From Gammaproteobacteria bacterium (GTDB lineage Bacteria > Pseudomonadota > Gammaproteobacteria > Arenicellales > Arenicellaceae), in the NCBI GenBank assembly GCA_022447525.1, contig JAKVBA010000029.1, positions 1 through 64,000 of the forward strand: a stretch of 64,000 bases of DNA. Reading direction: 5' to 3'. Below the pieces are notes generated by a model that was given only the letters and a program-made list of their open reading frames with translations, did no database searches and had not been told where the DNA came from. The translations under genes and the position numbers were made by a program. Below, piece by piece: positions 1 through 10,548 of the stretch. Each line of letters opens with the position of its first letter. Position 1 is the stretch's first letter.

Positions 1-359
1 TTTTGAGAGGTATGCACATGTTCGGATTCTTGAGGTTGTTTTGACTCAATTGGCTTTGGCTTAACGGATTCGCTTTGGTCTGCAAGTTCGGCTGCAACAC
101 TCCCTGGTGAACAGAGCGATGTCGCTCCAAGCGATAGGTGCTCATATAGATCTTGGTATTGCTCAGTCATGTTTTGAAACTTTTTGGATGTTTCTTCAAA
201 ATGCTCCTCCACTTGACTTCGGTAATCGTCATACTCTTGTTTTACACCGGCCGCCGAAACCGAACCGCTGCGTGCTTTGTTAAAAATCAACATTGCAATT
301 ACTGCGGTAAGTAATCCGATGCCAAAACCAATTGCAATTTGTAAAAAATCAAATTCCAT
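1..359 (-). CDS. zapG: YhcB/ZapG (DUF1043) family inner-membrane protein, C-terminus truncated by window edge
   Basis: Minus-strand reading from ATG at 359 gives MEFDFLQIAIGFGIGLLTAVIAMLIFNKARSGSVSAAGVKQEYDDYRSQVEEHFEETSKKF...; one N-terminal TM helix then coiled-coil typical of DUF1043; no stop before position 1. Confidence 0.75.
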   Translation of the reverse strand, partial: MEFDFLQIAIGFGIGLLTAVIAMLIFNKARSGSVSAAGVKQEYDDYRSQVEEHFEETSKKFQNMTEQYQDLYEHLSLGATSLCSPGSVAAELADQSESVKPKPIESKQPQESEHVHTSQ

Positions 360-616
360 AGTGCCCTGCAGGTCATTTATCACACAAAAGAATGACGCAT
401 TGTAACGTAGAATGAGATCTCTAGAATGCAAACAAGTGATTAAGGTTTCGTTAGACAGGGCCTAATTCGCCGATTGCTCTTGCTCTATTGAGTGGGTAGG
501 AGTAGTTTTAGAGGCTCGGCTGGTTAATATTTGTCGTTGGATAGGTCAAATTTTTCCACCAACCGAATGGGTCAACGGGGTTAGTAGTAGTATTTCTTTT
601 ACATGGTTTTATAGTT

Positions 617-2779
617 ATGACAACAAAAAGTGCTCTCAAACGCGCGACATCCAATGCTGAACCTTGCTCGTCGACTCCTCTCATTGAGGTGAACAAGCTT
701 AGAAAAGCACTTTCCATCATGGCAGTCTCGTCGTTGATCGCTTTCAGTACAGCCCATCCATGCTTAGCTGAAGTCAAGGAAGTACCAGAATCTGAACTCA
801 CGATGACTAAAGATCTAAGTTTTGATATCCACAAGACGCTCTACTATCTACGTTATCTCCATTACTCACCCAAGAATTTAAATGACGACTATTCATCAAA
901 GATCTTCGATGGCTATTTGAAGATTCTAGATCCAAACAAACTGTACTTTAATAAATCAGATATAAAAGGATTCGAGAAGTATCGAGACAAGATAGATGAC
1001 TTTTTGATGCAGCGCGATGCTGAAATTGCTTTTGATATATTTAAGGTATTTCGCAAACGCCTCGAACAAAGAACCAAGACAATAAAAGAGTTTATCGAGT
1101 CTGATTTCAACTTCGGAGTCGACGAGGAGCTCAACATAGACAGAGACAGCTATGTATGGAAGAGCGAATCGGAAATTAACAACGAATGGCGTAAACGCAT
1201 CAAAAATGACACACTGCAGCAACTGATGGCAGAAACTCCAATCGATGAAGTGCGTGCCAATCTACTGAGCCGATACAATCGTCAAAGAGACGTTATTTTT
1301 CAACTTAAGGGCGAAGAGGTATTCGAGTGGTTCATGAATTCGTATACTTCAGAGTATGGTCCGCACACCACCTATATGTCACATGTGACCGCGGAAAACT
1401 TCAATATCAGCATGTCATTATCTTTACAAGGAATCGGTGCAGCGCTCAACACGGATGAAGACTACACCGTTGTTAATAGAATAATCAAAGGTGGACCAGC
1501 AGAGAAAAGTGGTGCGATAAAAGCACAGGACAAAATAGTTGCTGTGGGTCAAGATGGCGAAGACATGGTTAACGTAATAGGCTGGCGCTTAAACGACGTG
1601 GTGCAAATGATCCGAGGCAACAAGGGCACCAAGGTTAAACTTGACGTTGTATCTGGAGATGCTGCACCAGGAACGCCACCATCTAGAATAGAACTAGTTC
1701 GCGATATTATTCAGTTGGAAGATCAAGCTGCTAAACTTTCTTATGTCGATATTCCTGAAGGCAAACGAACCGCCAAATACGCTGTAATCAGCATACCCAG
1801 CTTTTATTCTAATGCCCGTCAAGTTGGTCTAGGAGGCGGCAAATACGTTGCTACTACGCATGATGTGGCGAAACTCATCAAAGAAGCTCAGGCTGAGGGC
1901 ATAGACGGGCTAGCACTGGATTTAAGAGGCAACGGTGGTGGTTACCTAAATGAGGCTGTATCACTAACTGGACTCTTTATTGACCAAGGGCCGGTTGTGC
2001 AAATTGTCGGATCCAGACCAAATCAACGATCGGTCGAGAAAGACTTAGATAGCAACATTGCCTATGACGGTCCACTAGTGGTAATGATCGATCGCTATAG
2101 TGCATCTGCTTCAGAAATATTCGCTGGAGCCATGCAAGATTATGGACGAGCTTTGATTGTCGGTGAACGTTCCTTCGGCAAAGGCACAGTGCAAAGACCA
2201 GAACCCTTGCGCGGCGGCGATCGAAAAAGCACCATCAAGTTCACCAACGCTCAGTTTTTTAGAATCAGTGGCAGCAGTACTCAACACAAAGGGGTGATCC
2301 CCGATTTAAAATTAAATTCAGGCCAAGAGGATCCCGAATTTGGAGAAAGAGCATATGACAATGCCTTGCCATGGACGCAAACTCAGGCCGCTGACTACAA
2401 GCCGTCTACTTTACCCTCGGATCTGGTTGCGTCATTGACTGCCAAGCATCTCAATAGATCAGAGCGATCTCCGGCCTTTGAATTTTTGCGAAGAAATTCC
2501 GAGCGAGTCTTTGCAAACAAAGAAATAAAATCGATCTCGTTGAATTTAAGTACTAGAAAGGCCGAAAGAGATACTCGGGAGGCTCGAGCTCTCAAAGAAT
2601 TAAATGATTACCGACGTGCACTCGGTCTTGAAACAGTGACTTCCGAAACGCGTAAAGACAACCCTCTGCCCGGTGAAGAAGAACATTGGAACAACGTTTA
2701 TCATGAAGAGGCAGCGAGAATTTTACACGACTATCGAAAGTACAATGCTTCGCTCGTCACCAAGAGAACCGAAAAATAA
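617..2779 (+). CDS. prc: Tail-specific carboxy-terminal protease (S41 family, PDZ domain)
   Basis: PDZ segment (GIGAALNTDEDYTVVNRIIKGGPAEKSGAIKAQDKIVAV), S41 catalytic region (DLRGNGGGYLNEAVSLTGLFI, DRYSASASEIFAGAMQDYGRALIVGERSFGKGTVQ), signal-like N-terminus. Confidence 0.95.
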   Translation: MTTKSALKRATSNAEPCSSTPLIEVNKLRKALSIMAVSSLIAFSTAHPCLAEVKEVPESELTMTKDLSFDIHKTLYYLRYLHYSPKNLNDDYSSKIFDGYLKILDPNKLYFNKSDIKGFEKYRDKIDDFLMQRDAEIAFDIFKVFRKRLEQRTKTIKEFIESDFNFGVDEELNIDRDSYVWKSESEINNEWRKRIKNDTLQQLMAETPIDEVRANLLSRYNRQRDVIFQLKGEEVFEWFMNSYTSEYGPHTTYMSHVTAENFNISMSLSLQGIGAALNTDEDYTVVNRIIKGGPAEKSGAIKAQDKIVAVGQDGEDMVNVIGWRLNDVVQMIRGNKGTKVKLDVVSGDAAPGTPPSRIELVRDIIQLEDQAAKLSYVDIPEGKRTAKYAVISIPSFYSNARQVGLGGGKYVATTHDVAKLIKEAQAEGIDGLALDLRGNGGGYLNEAVSLTGLFIDQGPVVQIVGSRPNQRSVEKDLDSNIAYDGPLVVMIDRYSASASEIFAGAMQDYGRALIVGERSFGKGTVQRPEPLRGGDRKSTIKFTNAQFFRISGSSTQHKGVIPDLKLNSGQEDPEFGERAYDNALPWTQTQAADYKPSTLPSDLVASLTAKHLNRSERSPAFEFLRRNSERVFANKEIKSISLNLSTRKAERDTREARALKELNDYRRALGLETVTSETRKDNPLPGEEEHWNNVYHEEAARILHDYRKYNASLVTKRTEK

Positions 2780-2810
2780 ACACTAGGCTCATGCCTTAAT
2801 AATTCCTTAG

Positions 2811-5636
2811 ATGAACATAGTTACTTTGCGGACATTAAAGCTCCGCAACCTTGGCTTACTGGCCGGTAGTATATCAATACTAACCGGTCATTTTTATTTT
2901 GGTCCGACTGCAAACGCTCACACAGCGGAAGCAAAATTGGGTCAATATGGGCAAAACTCAGAAGACTTTCCTGCCATCACTTCCAGGGATGGCAACGTAT
3001 TTGAAGTTCAAATCAAACAAATCACCGAAGACAATGTAGATATCTACCAACGAGAGGGACCAGATGCAATCGGCGGAATAGGAGATTGGTTCATAAGTAA
3101 TGGGACGATTTGCGGTATTGTTTCAGATGTCGAACATGAAGGCGAGTTTTCCACCAAGGGGGGATCTCTGGTGGACTTGGGGGTTTGCGGAAAAAGTGAC
3201 GACCATTTCAGTTTCACCCACGACATGATCAATGGCAGTCGCAAACGGGTTTTGAATACAGAATCTATTAGTGTGGAACAACACGAGGAAGTTATCAGTT
3301 TGGTTGTCAAAGGGCAGAGTCTTGGGACATCACTGTTAACTCGCTATTACTTCGACCCTGATGCTCCACTGCAATTACAGATAAGCAAAACCTACTCCAA
3401 ATCAGGTGGCGACGATTTTAATTTTGTTTCCCCACTCAACTTTAATCTCAGATCACTAGAACCATTTATTTTTAACAGCAAAGATCCAACTAAGAATTCG
3501 GGCTTTAAAAAGGAGGACTTTGTAAAACGCGGTATCAGCGCTATACGTAAGGCCGCGCGACTAGCAGATACCATCATACTACCAGCACCAAAACATACCG
3601 AAAGCCCAGTAAGCTATGGATGGCATCTAAGAAGTGCACAGCGAATTGAAGACAAAGAGCGAATTGAAGTCCCATTTTTCATGCTGGCAGACAACGACAG
3701 TACCGCTATGATGATCTTGTCAGATACCTTTTACCTGGGTAAAAATACATCTTTGGGGCTCGCTCAATTAGCACAAATTCCGTTGCTTGACTTAGATGAT
3801 GGTGCAAAACTAGAAACACATGAGGTTGTTTTTGTGGGTGAGGGCGGCGATGTTGCGTCAATCACTGATCAATTTTTCCCTAATGGACAATTGATTCGTG
3901 GCCAGCTGGATACTAATGACAGCGCTATCCATGTTTACCAAGAAAATGGTGCCATAATGACTCATGTGAGGCCTGATCCCTTGGGTCGATTTGCCTTCAA
4001 GCTCCCAGAGGGCAAATACTCGCTAGAGGCAACGGGCTATGGAGGTAGGGAGTATAAACTTCAGTTTAACTCCAAAGGGAAGAATGCGCTGGGGCTTGGC
4101 AAAATCGAGTTATCTGAAGCAGCCAAACTATCACTCCCACAAGGCCACCCAATGCGCTTAGTTTTTGTAGGTTTAGACGGCACACCAAATCCTGATTTCT
4201 ATGGTGAACTTTCTGGGTCTTCGGTAGCCTACGATAATCATATCGAAGCAAAACCTCCGATTTCATCAATCTTCTTGGCAGGCGTTGAAACTGACCGAAA
4301 ACAAGTCGATATAGCCCCTGGAAGTTATAGAGTCTACTCAACTAAAGGCCCTGAACACTCGCTTGAATTCACGGACATTGAGCTCAGCAAGGGCGACCAC
4401 AAAAAATTGCTTATCGCGATACCAAGACGTGTAATTGAAACACCAAATTACATCGCCAGCGACCTGCATGTGCACTCGGGATTAAGTTTTGATAACGCAT
4501 TCGCTGAGTCAGAACGAGTTAGATCGTTTGTCGCTGAACATGGCGAAGTGATGGTAGCGAGCGAGCATGATCTGCCAACGGATTATTCACCCTATATCGA
4601 TGCTCTTGGTGTCGGTAAAGCAATCGTTTCAATTCCTGCGGTGGAGGCAACTAGTATATTACCCACCGATCTGAACCCGCACACTGGCGGGCATGCCAAT
4701 ATCTTTCCGTTTGAACCCAGGCCAAAGGAATATCGCAACGGCATGATTGCACATGAAAACAAACGTCTACGCGACTTAATTTATGCAACCAAACAAAGAC
4801 ATCAGGACGCTGCTATTCAGCTCAATCATCCCAGACAAAATGGGATACTGGCTCAGAAGCGTCTTCCCAATGATTGGAAAGACAAGATCGACGATGGCAA
4901 TTATCTAGACCATATGGGCACTGCGGGCTATCCATACAACGCTTATAAACCACTGACTAACGACCAAAATGTAGTGCTAATTGAACCACATCCTGAAACC
5001 GGCACGCGAGATCTTGATTTTGATCTGATAGAGATACTCAACCCTGGCGGAAATGATCCGGATGCACGAAGAAACGCAGTGAGGCAAGACTGGCTCTCAT
5101 TTCTTTTACAAGGAGAAAAGATCGTTGGCACAGCAAATAGCGACTCACACACAGCGCTTGAGCAAGTAGCTCTGCCACGAACCATGGTGGCTATTTCTAA
5201 CGATTCGGTTGAAGAGTTCGACACTACAGAATTCGTTGCGAATCTCAAAGCAGGTGATGCTTTTGGCACCACAGGGCCCATGATTGAAATTACGCTTGGG
5301 GAAGCGAAGATGGGGCAGACTTTCAAGGGCATTAGAGGCAACTTGCGGGTTAACATCAGCAAAGCACCCTGGATTAACGTGCATACGCTGGATGTTCAGG
5401 TGAACGGAAAGTCTGTGGCTCAGCATTCTTTACTGGATAAAGTAAATCAAATTATTCAAATACCGATTGAGTTTGACCGCGACTCATTCGTTACCGTGGA
5501 AGTTTTTGGAGAGGCCGGAGAATCTTATACTCACATTTATCCGGGTCAAAATCCTTATGCGTTTAGTAATCCAATCTTTGTTGAATTCGATGGAGATAAA
5601 ATCTGGACACCGCCAGGACTTGAGTCAATTAACTAG
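2811..5636 (+). CDS. Secreted CehA/McbA-type PHP-domain metallohydrolase with long N-terminal region
   Basis: PHP motif SDLHVHSGLSFDNAFAESERVRSFVAEHGEVMVASEHD, later NSDSHTALE; N-terminal signal-like segment. Confidence 0.75.
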   Translation: MNIVTLRTLKLRNLGLLAGSISILTGHFYFGPTANAHTAEAKLGQYGQNSEDFPAITSRDGNVFEVQIKQITEDNVDIYQREGPDAIGGIGDWFISNGTICGIVSDVEHEGEFSTKGGSLVDLGVCGKSDDHFSFTHDMINGSRKRVLNTESISVEQHEEVISLVVKGQSLGTSLLTRYYFDPDAPLQLQISKTYSKSGGDDFNFVSPLNFNLRSLEPFIFNSKDPTKNSGFKKEDFVKRGISAIRKAARLADTIILPAPKHTESPVSYGWHLRSAQRIEDKERIEVPFFMLADNDSTAMMILSDTFYLGKNTSLGLAQLAQIPLLDLDDGAKLETHEVVFVGEGGDVASITDQFFPNGQLIRGQLDTNDSAIHVYQENGAIMTHVRPDPLGRFAFKLPEGKYSLEATGYGGREYKLQFNSKGKNALGLGKIELSEAAKLSLPQGHPMRLVFVGLDGTPNPDFYGELSGSSVAYDNHIEAKPPISSIFLAGVETDRKQVDIAPGSYRVYSTKGPEHSLEFTDIELSKGDHKKLLIAIPRRVIETPNYIASDLHVHSGLSFDNAFAESERVRSFVAEHGEVMVASEHDLPTDYSPYIDALGVGKAIVSIPAVEATSILPTDLNPHTGGHANIFPFEPRPKEYRNGMIAHENKRLRDLIYATKQRHQDAAIQLNHPRQNGILAQKRLPNDWKDKIDDGNYLDHMGTAGYPYNAYKPLTNDQNVVLIEPHPETGTRDLDFDLIEILNPGGNDPDARRNAVRQDWLSFLLQGEKIVGTANSDSHTALEQVALPRTMVAISNDSVEEFDTTEFVANLKAGDAFGTTGPMIEITLGEAKMGQTFKGIRGNLRVNISKAPWINVHTLDVQVNGKSVAQHSLLDKVNQIIQIPIEFDRDSFVTVEVFGEAGESYTHIYPGQNPYAFSNPIFVEFDGDKIWTPPGLESIN

Positions 5637-5744
5637 GTTAAAACTGTCTCAGGTCTCAAAGGTTTGCGCTTTAAAAGAGCTAACACTATAGATCTGTCGC
5701 TGTTGACACTAAGCTAAGTCTGTATTGTGGTTTTACCTCTGTAG

Positions 5745-7013
5745 CTAGAGGGATGGCTCGCTAAACCGCTGATCGAAACTCGCCTGCATATCACCCACAC
5801 TCTGGTGTAAAGGGTTTATGTCTTTAAATACTCTTAGTATAGACTTCGAGCGGCCAAACTTGCCCAACTTAATAGCTAAATCAAACTCGGCTTTCAATTC
5901 AGCTAGCACTACCTCAGCACGTTCGTCAGCTAGGTCTCCTAGCTGATCAGCCTCTAGCGCCAGCCGATAAAAATACCAGGCACTGCTGCCGTCTGGACCA
6001 ACTATGTAGCCTTTTTTCAACGCGCTTCTGGCTTTACCCAATATTTCCTCTTGAACCTCGTCGAACAAAGGTTCTGGCTCATTCAACAGAACTTCGAAAC
6101 TGTCGATTTCAGAATCATCGACCTCAATTTGCGGATCTAATTGAGGAATGACTTTTGATTCCATTACTTCTTTCGCTTTTTTCGTATCTGCCTCCAAAGG
6201 CAACGCATTTGTATTGTCGTCACTATTCACATATCCATTCAGCAGAGGTTCTTTTGAGCTTATTTTTTCTACTGTATCTGGACTCGATAGTGTTGGTTGA
6301 AGAACGACTTCTGTTGAAGTGATATACCAATAAAAGACCGCGATTATTGCAACTATGACGCTAATTAAATAACGATAATCTATATCGCTAGTTTTACTAA
6401 TCACGTCATTGTCCGCCAAGAGACTAGAATTAAATACGTAGTTTAGGGCTGGCATTATTTCTGTTGCCAGCAACGGCAACGGAAACTCACCGTCTACAAC
6501 TTCATTAATAACGTCATCGCTCATCAACGTAACTAAATCTTCTTTTTCACCGATCAAAAAAATCGAATGAGTTGGTTCCTTAGTTTTTATCTTAGCAACG
6601 GCTTCTGCGACACGGCTGCTATTTTGACCAACCATGGATATATCCAGAATAGAGGCAGCACAAACATTATCCATACTAGATACTGAAGTTTGCTGAATTA
6701 CCACGTAATCGATTTCAGGATAAGTTTGGTTTTTTCTAGATAACACTTCAGATATTGACTTAACTATCTGCACGTCGCGACTGTAAACCGCAATTCCTAT
6801 TGGAACGCTTTGATTACCGCTAAATCGATATAATGATGACATAAAACCCCACTTATTAGATGCCACAGTCACAATTTGACTGTGTCTGTGGCTAATATCG
6901 AATTGAAGTGCTGCGCCCACCCACACTCTCAACCCGAAAGAATGCATGTTGTCTTGTCGACAGTACTGCGCACTTAGAACCTTTAGCACGTGCGATCTAA
7001 GTTTCTGGTTCAT
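5745..7013 (-). CDS. Hypothetical membrane protein: receiver-like N-terminal region, one TM helix, acidic linker, helical C-terminus
   Basis: Single long ORF; IGIAVYSRDVQIVKSISEVLS... resembles a degenerate alpha/beta receiver fold; TM segment YLISVIVAIIAVFYWYI; alternative start at 6842 (MSSLYRFSGNQ). Confidence 0.6.
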   Translation of the reverse strand: MNQKLRSHVLKVLSAQYCRQDNMHSFGLRVWVGAALQFDISHRHSQIVTVASNKWGFMSSLYRFSGNQSVPIGIAVYSRDVQIVKSISEVLSRKNQTYPEIDYVVIQQTSVSSMDNVCAASILDISMVGQNSSRVAEAVAKIKTKEPTHSIFLIGEKEDLVTLMSDDVINEVVDGEFPLPLLATEIMPALNYVFNSSLLADNDVISKTSDIDYRYLISVIVAIIAVFYWYITSTEVVLQPTLSSPDTVEKISSKEPLLNGYVNSDDNTNALPLEADTKKAKEVMESKVIPQLDPQIEVDDSEIDSFEVLLNEPEPLFDEVQEEILGKARSALKKGYIVGPDGSSAWYFYRLALEADQLGDLADERAEVVLAELKAEFDLAIKLGKFGRSKSILRVFKDINPLHQSVGDMQASFDQRFSEPSL

Positions 7014-7277
7014 ACAAACCTAAAGATCAAAATCATGAGCATTTAAGGCCTTTTCTGCATAAGCTTTTTAAAAGTATCACGGTTACTCCACAAAATACTA
7101 GCGACAGAGCGAGCATGTGATACTAAGTTACTCATTATTTTAGGGAAACGATTCAATCAACACGGATCCTCTGGCACAATTGACGATGCAAGAAATAACA
7201 CCACCTCTGGGTCTTTTACTCTAAGCTTAAGTTCGCTCTTAGCTCTTATTAAAAACTGATTTTTTCACCTCATTATC

Positions 7278-9092
7278 GTGATGCTAAAACACAAAGCCCA
7301 CCTAAATTTTCTACTGCTCGCATGCACATTGTTATTGAGTTTTGCCGCCCAAGCACAATTTTGGAAAAAACAGACCCAATCGTTATTGCCTGATGATCAA
7401 GCTTTTATCGAATCTGCAATAATCGAAAAGCAGACTTTACTGGTTCGTTGGCAAATTGCTGAAAACTATTATATGTACAGAGACCAATTTTCGGTCGTCT
7501 CATTGACAGAAGGTGTCACCCTAGGTCAACCTTCATATCCGGAGGGCATAATAGAGGAAGATCCCGAGTTTGGGGAGGTCGTCGTATATTTTTATGAGGT
7601 TGAATACAGACTGCCGATATTAAAAGCACCTGCGGATCTCGAGAGTCTTTCTTTGCAGCTCAAGGCTCAAGGTTGCAACAAACCAGTGGGCGTTTGTTAT
7701 GCGCCAATGGTTAGAGAGGTTACTCTCGATTACTCCCAACCAGAGGGTCGAGATACGCAAACTAGCAATGATAGAGTTGCACAAAAAGAAGTCCCTCAAG
7801 ATACCTCATCAACAAGCCAAAAGTTATCTACCGAAAAGACCTTTTTGGGGTACCTATTTACAGCTTTTGGAGCGGGTTTATTGCTCAGTTTTACACCTTG
7901 TGTTCTCCCTATGATTCCTATTCTAGCGGGGCTGATAGGTCGTCAGGAAGATATTAGTAAAATTAGATCTGGATGGCTAGCAGTGTGTTACGTGCTAGGC
8001 ACGGTGGTGACCTATGGCCTAGCTGGTTGGGTTGCGGGGGCGTCTGGAACACAACTTCAAGCCCACTTTCAAAGCCCTACAGTTATTGGCGCGGTATGTA
8101 CGATACTGGTTCTTCTGGCATTGTCTTTATTCGGTGCTTATAAGATCCAACTACCGAGCAGCATTCAAACCAAACTAAACAGCACCTCGATTAATACTCG
8201 ATCTGCAAGCTTTTCAAGTTTCGTACTGGGTCTTATCTCTGCGCTAGTCGTCGGTGCTTGCGTTTCACCGATATTAATAATCACTCTGGGAGCCGCGATA
8301 TCACAGGGGGACCCCGTGTTAGGAGCTGGCATTATGAGTTCGATGGCACTGGGAATGGGTGTATTGTTAATTACTTTTGGTTTTGGCGCTGGTTGGTTAT
8401 TGCCCAGAACAGGGCCGTGGATGAACCAAGTCCAAGTATTATTTGGCTTCATGGTTTTGGGTGTGGCGATTTATTTAATAAGTTTCGTTGATAGCGTGTT
8501 TGTTATCTATTTATGGGCAGCTTTGCTACTTTGGATGGGCGCCTACCTTCTGCGATTTGCAAAGCAAGTAAGCAGCGATCTATTCATTTCCTTACTTAGA
8601 GCTTTTGGTATCGGCTCGATGCTATGGGGAAGTCTGGCGCTAGTCGGCGCCAGCAACGGCGGGAGAGACATACTCAACCCTATTGGGTCTTTGAATGTTT
8701 CCGGCGGTTCGCAGTTAAATGAGAGAACCGTGCCTTTTCAGGTTGTCACTACCTTAGAAGAAGCTGAGTCGTTGTTAAAGTTGGCGCGTGAAAATAATCA
8801 GCCAGCTTTAGTAGATTTCTACGCTGACTGGTGCCTAGATTGTAAAAGAATGGACAAAACCACTTTCACTGACGCTGGCGTTTATGACGCATTACAACCA
8901 TGGCAATTGATTAAAATAGATGTAACAGAAACCAATCAGCAATCGGAAGCAGTGAAACGATTTTTTGAGGTTTTTGGACCGCCAGCGACTTTATTTTTCA
9001 GTTCTGACGGCAATGAAAGACAACATTTGAGACAGTACGGGTATCTTACAGTCGATCAACTTCTTCAATTGGCAAATCAGGCCTCAAGCTAA
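7278..9092 (+). CDS. dsbD: Thiol:disulfide interchange protein DsbD
   Basis: N-terminal DsbD-alpha-like domain, multi-TM core with FTPCVLPMIPIL, C-terminal thioredoxin domain VDFYADWCLDCKRMDKTTF. Confidence 0.95.
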   Translation: MMLKHKAHLNFLLLACTLLLSFAAQAQFWKKQTQSLLPDDQAFIESAIIEKQTLLVRWQIAENYYMYRDQFSVVSLTEGVTLGQPSYPEGIIEEDPEFGEVVVYFYEVEYRLPILKAPADLESLSLQLKAQGCNKPVGVCYAPMVREVTLDYSQPEGRDTQTSNDRVAQKEVPQDTSSTSQKLSTEKTFLGYLFTAFGAGLLLSFTPCVLPMIPILAGLIGRQEDISKIRSGWLAVCYVLGTVVTYGLAGWVAGASGTQLQAHFQSPTVIGAVCTILVLLALSLFGAYKIQLPSSIQTKLNSTSINTRSASFSSFVLGLISALVVGACVSPILIITLGAAISQGDPVLGAGIMSSMALGMGVLLITFGFGAGWLLPRTGPWMNQVQVLFGFMVLGVAIYLISFVDSVFVIYLWAALLLWMGAYLLRFAKQVSSDLFISLLRAFGIGSMLWGSLALVGASNGGRDILNPIGSLNVSGGSQLNERTVPFQVVTTLEEAESLLKLARENNQPALVDFYADWCLDCKRMDKTTFTDAGVYDALQPWQLIKIDVTETNQQSEAVKRFFEVFGPPATLFFSSDGNERQHLRQYGYLTVDQLLQLANQASS

Positions 9093-9109
9093 TATAACCT
9101 AAAATTACT

Positions 9110-9640
9110 ATGTCAAATCAATCAAAAATCTTACTGATATCGGTAGCTGTAGTAGCGTTTATTGTAGGGCTGGGAATTAATAAAGCCGTTCTCAGTGATG
9201 AAATCAAAATTGAAGAGCTTTTGAATGCAAAACTGATGACTTCAGAAGGAGAATCGAAAATTGTAAAGTCCAACCTGGGTGACCTAACTCTCATTAATTT
9301 TTGGGCAACCTGGTGCACTCCATGTAGACGAGAGATGCCACTTTTTGAAACCTTTTATCAAAACAATAAAGCCAACGGGTTCCAGATCATTGGTATAGCC
9401 ATTGATAATCAAGCGAACGCTCAACCGATGCTTGACTCAATGGGAATCACATACCCGATCTTATATGCTGAACAAACGGGTATAAAACTGATGGAATTGA
9501 GTGGCAATCAAAGCGGTGGGATGCCTTACTCTATTCTGGTCGATAAAAAAGGCACAGTAATCGATCTAAAGCTTGGACAAGTGCATGAACCTCAGTTAAA
9601 TGATTGGGTAAAGGGCGCTCGATACGAGGGCGATCAATGA
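9110..9640 (+). CDS. TlpA/ResA-like membrane-anchored thioredoxin
   Basis: N-terminal TM anchor and LINFWATWCTPCRREMPLFE active site; last bases overlap prmA start (ATGA). Confidence 0.9.
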   Translation: MSNQSKILLISVAVVAFIVGLGINKAVLSDEIKIEELLNAKLMTSEGESKIVKSNLGDLTLINFWATWCTPCRREMPLFETFYQNNKANGFQIIGIAIDNQANAQPMLDSMGITYPILYAEQTGIKLMELSGNQSGGMPYSILVDKKGTVIDLKLGQVHEPQLNDWVKGARYEGDQ

Positions 9641-10527
9641 CTTGGAAACAAGCCACGTTTGTTGTCGACCAAAGTGAGGTAGAAAAACTAACCGGGCTAT
9701 TGGAAGCATTTTTAGCCGCGGCTGTAACAACAGAAAATGCAGGCGATGATGAATTTTATGAAGTTGCATTTCCAGGTATTCCTGACTGGGAAAAAGTCCG
9801 AGTAACAGCCCTTTTTGATGAACGAATCGAGCTGGGGCCAATAGTTGATTTTATTCATAATCAGTACCCTGACCAAGAGATACCAACAGCAATTAATAGG
9901 TTAGTAGAGCAAGATTGGGAACGCGTTTGGTTGAGCTCTTTTACACCAATTGAGGTTGGTCAAGAACTCTGGGTATGCCCAACATGGTGTGAACCCGTTG
10001 AACCCACTTCAAGGAACATCTTCCTCGATCCAGGCCTAGCTTTTGGCACTGGCACTCATGCCACTACTTTTATGTGTCTCACTTGGCTTTCTTCACAAAA
10101 TCTTTCAGAACAAAAGATTTTAGACTACGGCAGTGGATCCGGCATACTGGCTATCGCTGCCCTTATGTGTGGTGGGATGCATGCCGATGCAGTGGATATC
10201 GACCCTCTTGCTGTAAATGCATGCTTTGAAAACGCTGAACGAAACCACTTATCTTCTAAACTTGAGGCTTATCTTCCAAACCAACTTCCATCGGAACACT
10301 TTTACTCCTACGATTTGGTAATCGCTAATATCTTAGCTGAAGTAATTATTGAACTACGAGATACCTTACTGCTACATTTGAAACCCGGCGGCACTCTTTT
10401 ACTAACTGGAATTCTAGAATCTCAAGTGGATAGAGTGCTGCGACACTATGGGTCTGATTTTGAAGTAGAGTTGAATCAACAAGATCAGTGGGCTTTGTTA
10501 GTCCTAAAATCAAAATCAGTAAAATAA
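9637..10527 (+). CDS. prmA: Ribosomal protein L11 methyltransferase
   Basis: MTWKQATF... start; FLDPGLAFGTGTHATTFMCLTWL and LDYGSGSGILAIAALMCG SAM motif; provided ORF starts upstream at 9604 but ATG at 9637 overlaps the tlpA stop. Confidence 0.95.
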   Translation: MTWKQATFVVDQSEVEKLTGLLEAFLAAAVTTENAGDDEFYEVAFPGIPDWEKVRVTALFDERIELGPIVDFIHNQYPDQEIPTAINRLVEQDWERVWLSSFTPIEVGQELWVCPTWCEPVEPTSRNIFLDPGLAFGTGTHATTFMCLTWLSSQNLSEQKILDYGSGSGILAIAALMCGGMHADAVDIDPLAVNACFENAERNHLSSKLEAYLPNQLPSEHFYSYDLVIANILAEVIIELRDTLLLHLKPGGTLLLTGILESQVDRVLRHYGSDFEVELNQQDQWALLVLKSKSVK

Positions 10528-10548
10528 GCGGTAACAAACTTCTGGAAC

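Noticed and set aside
4943-5362. 139-aa minus-strand ORF inside the PHP hydrolase gene
   Set aside because: Antisense shadow ORF, no domain, the plus strand has clear coding motifs.
8165-8452. 95-aa antisense ORF and overlapping 77-aa plus ORF within dsbD
   Set aside because: Both overlap strongly supported dsbD coding sequence.
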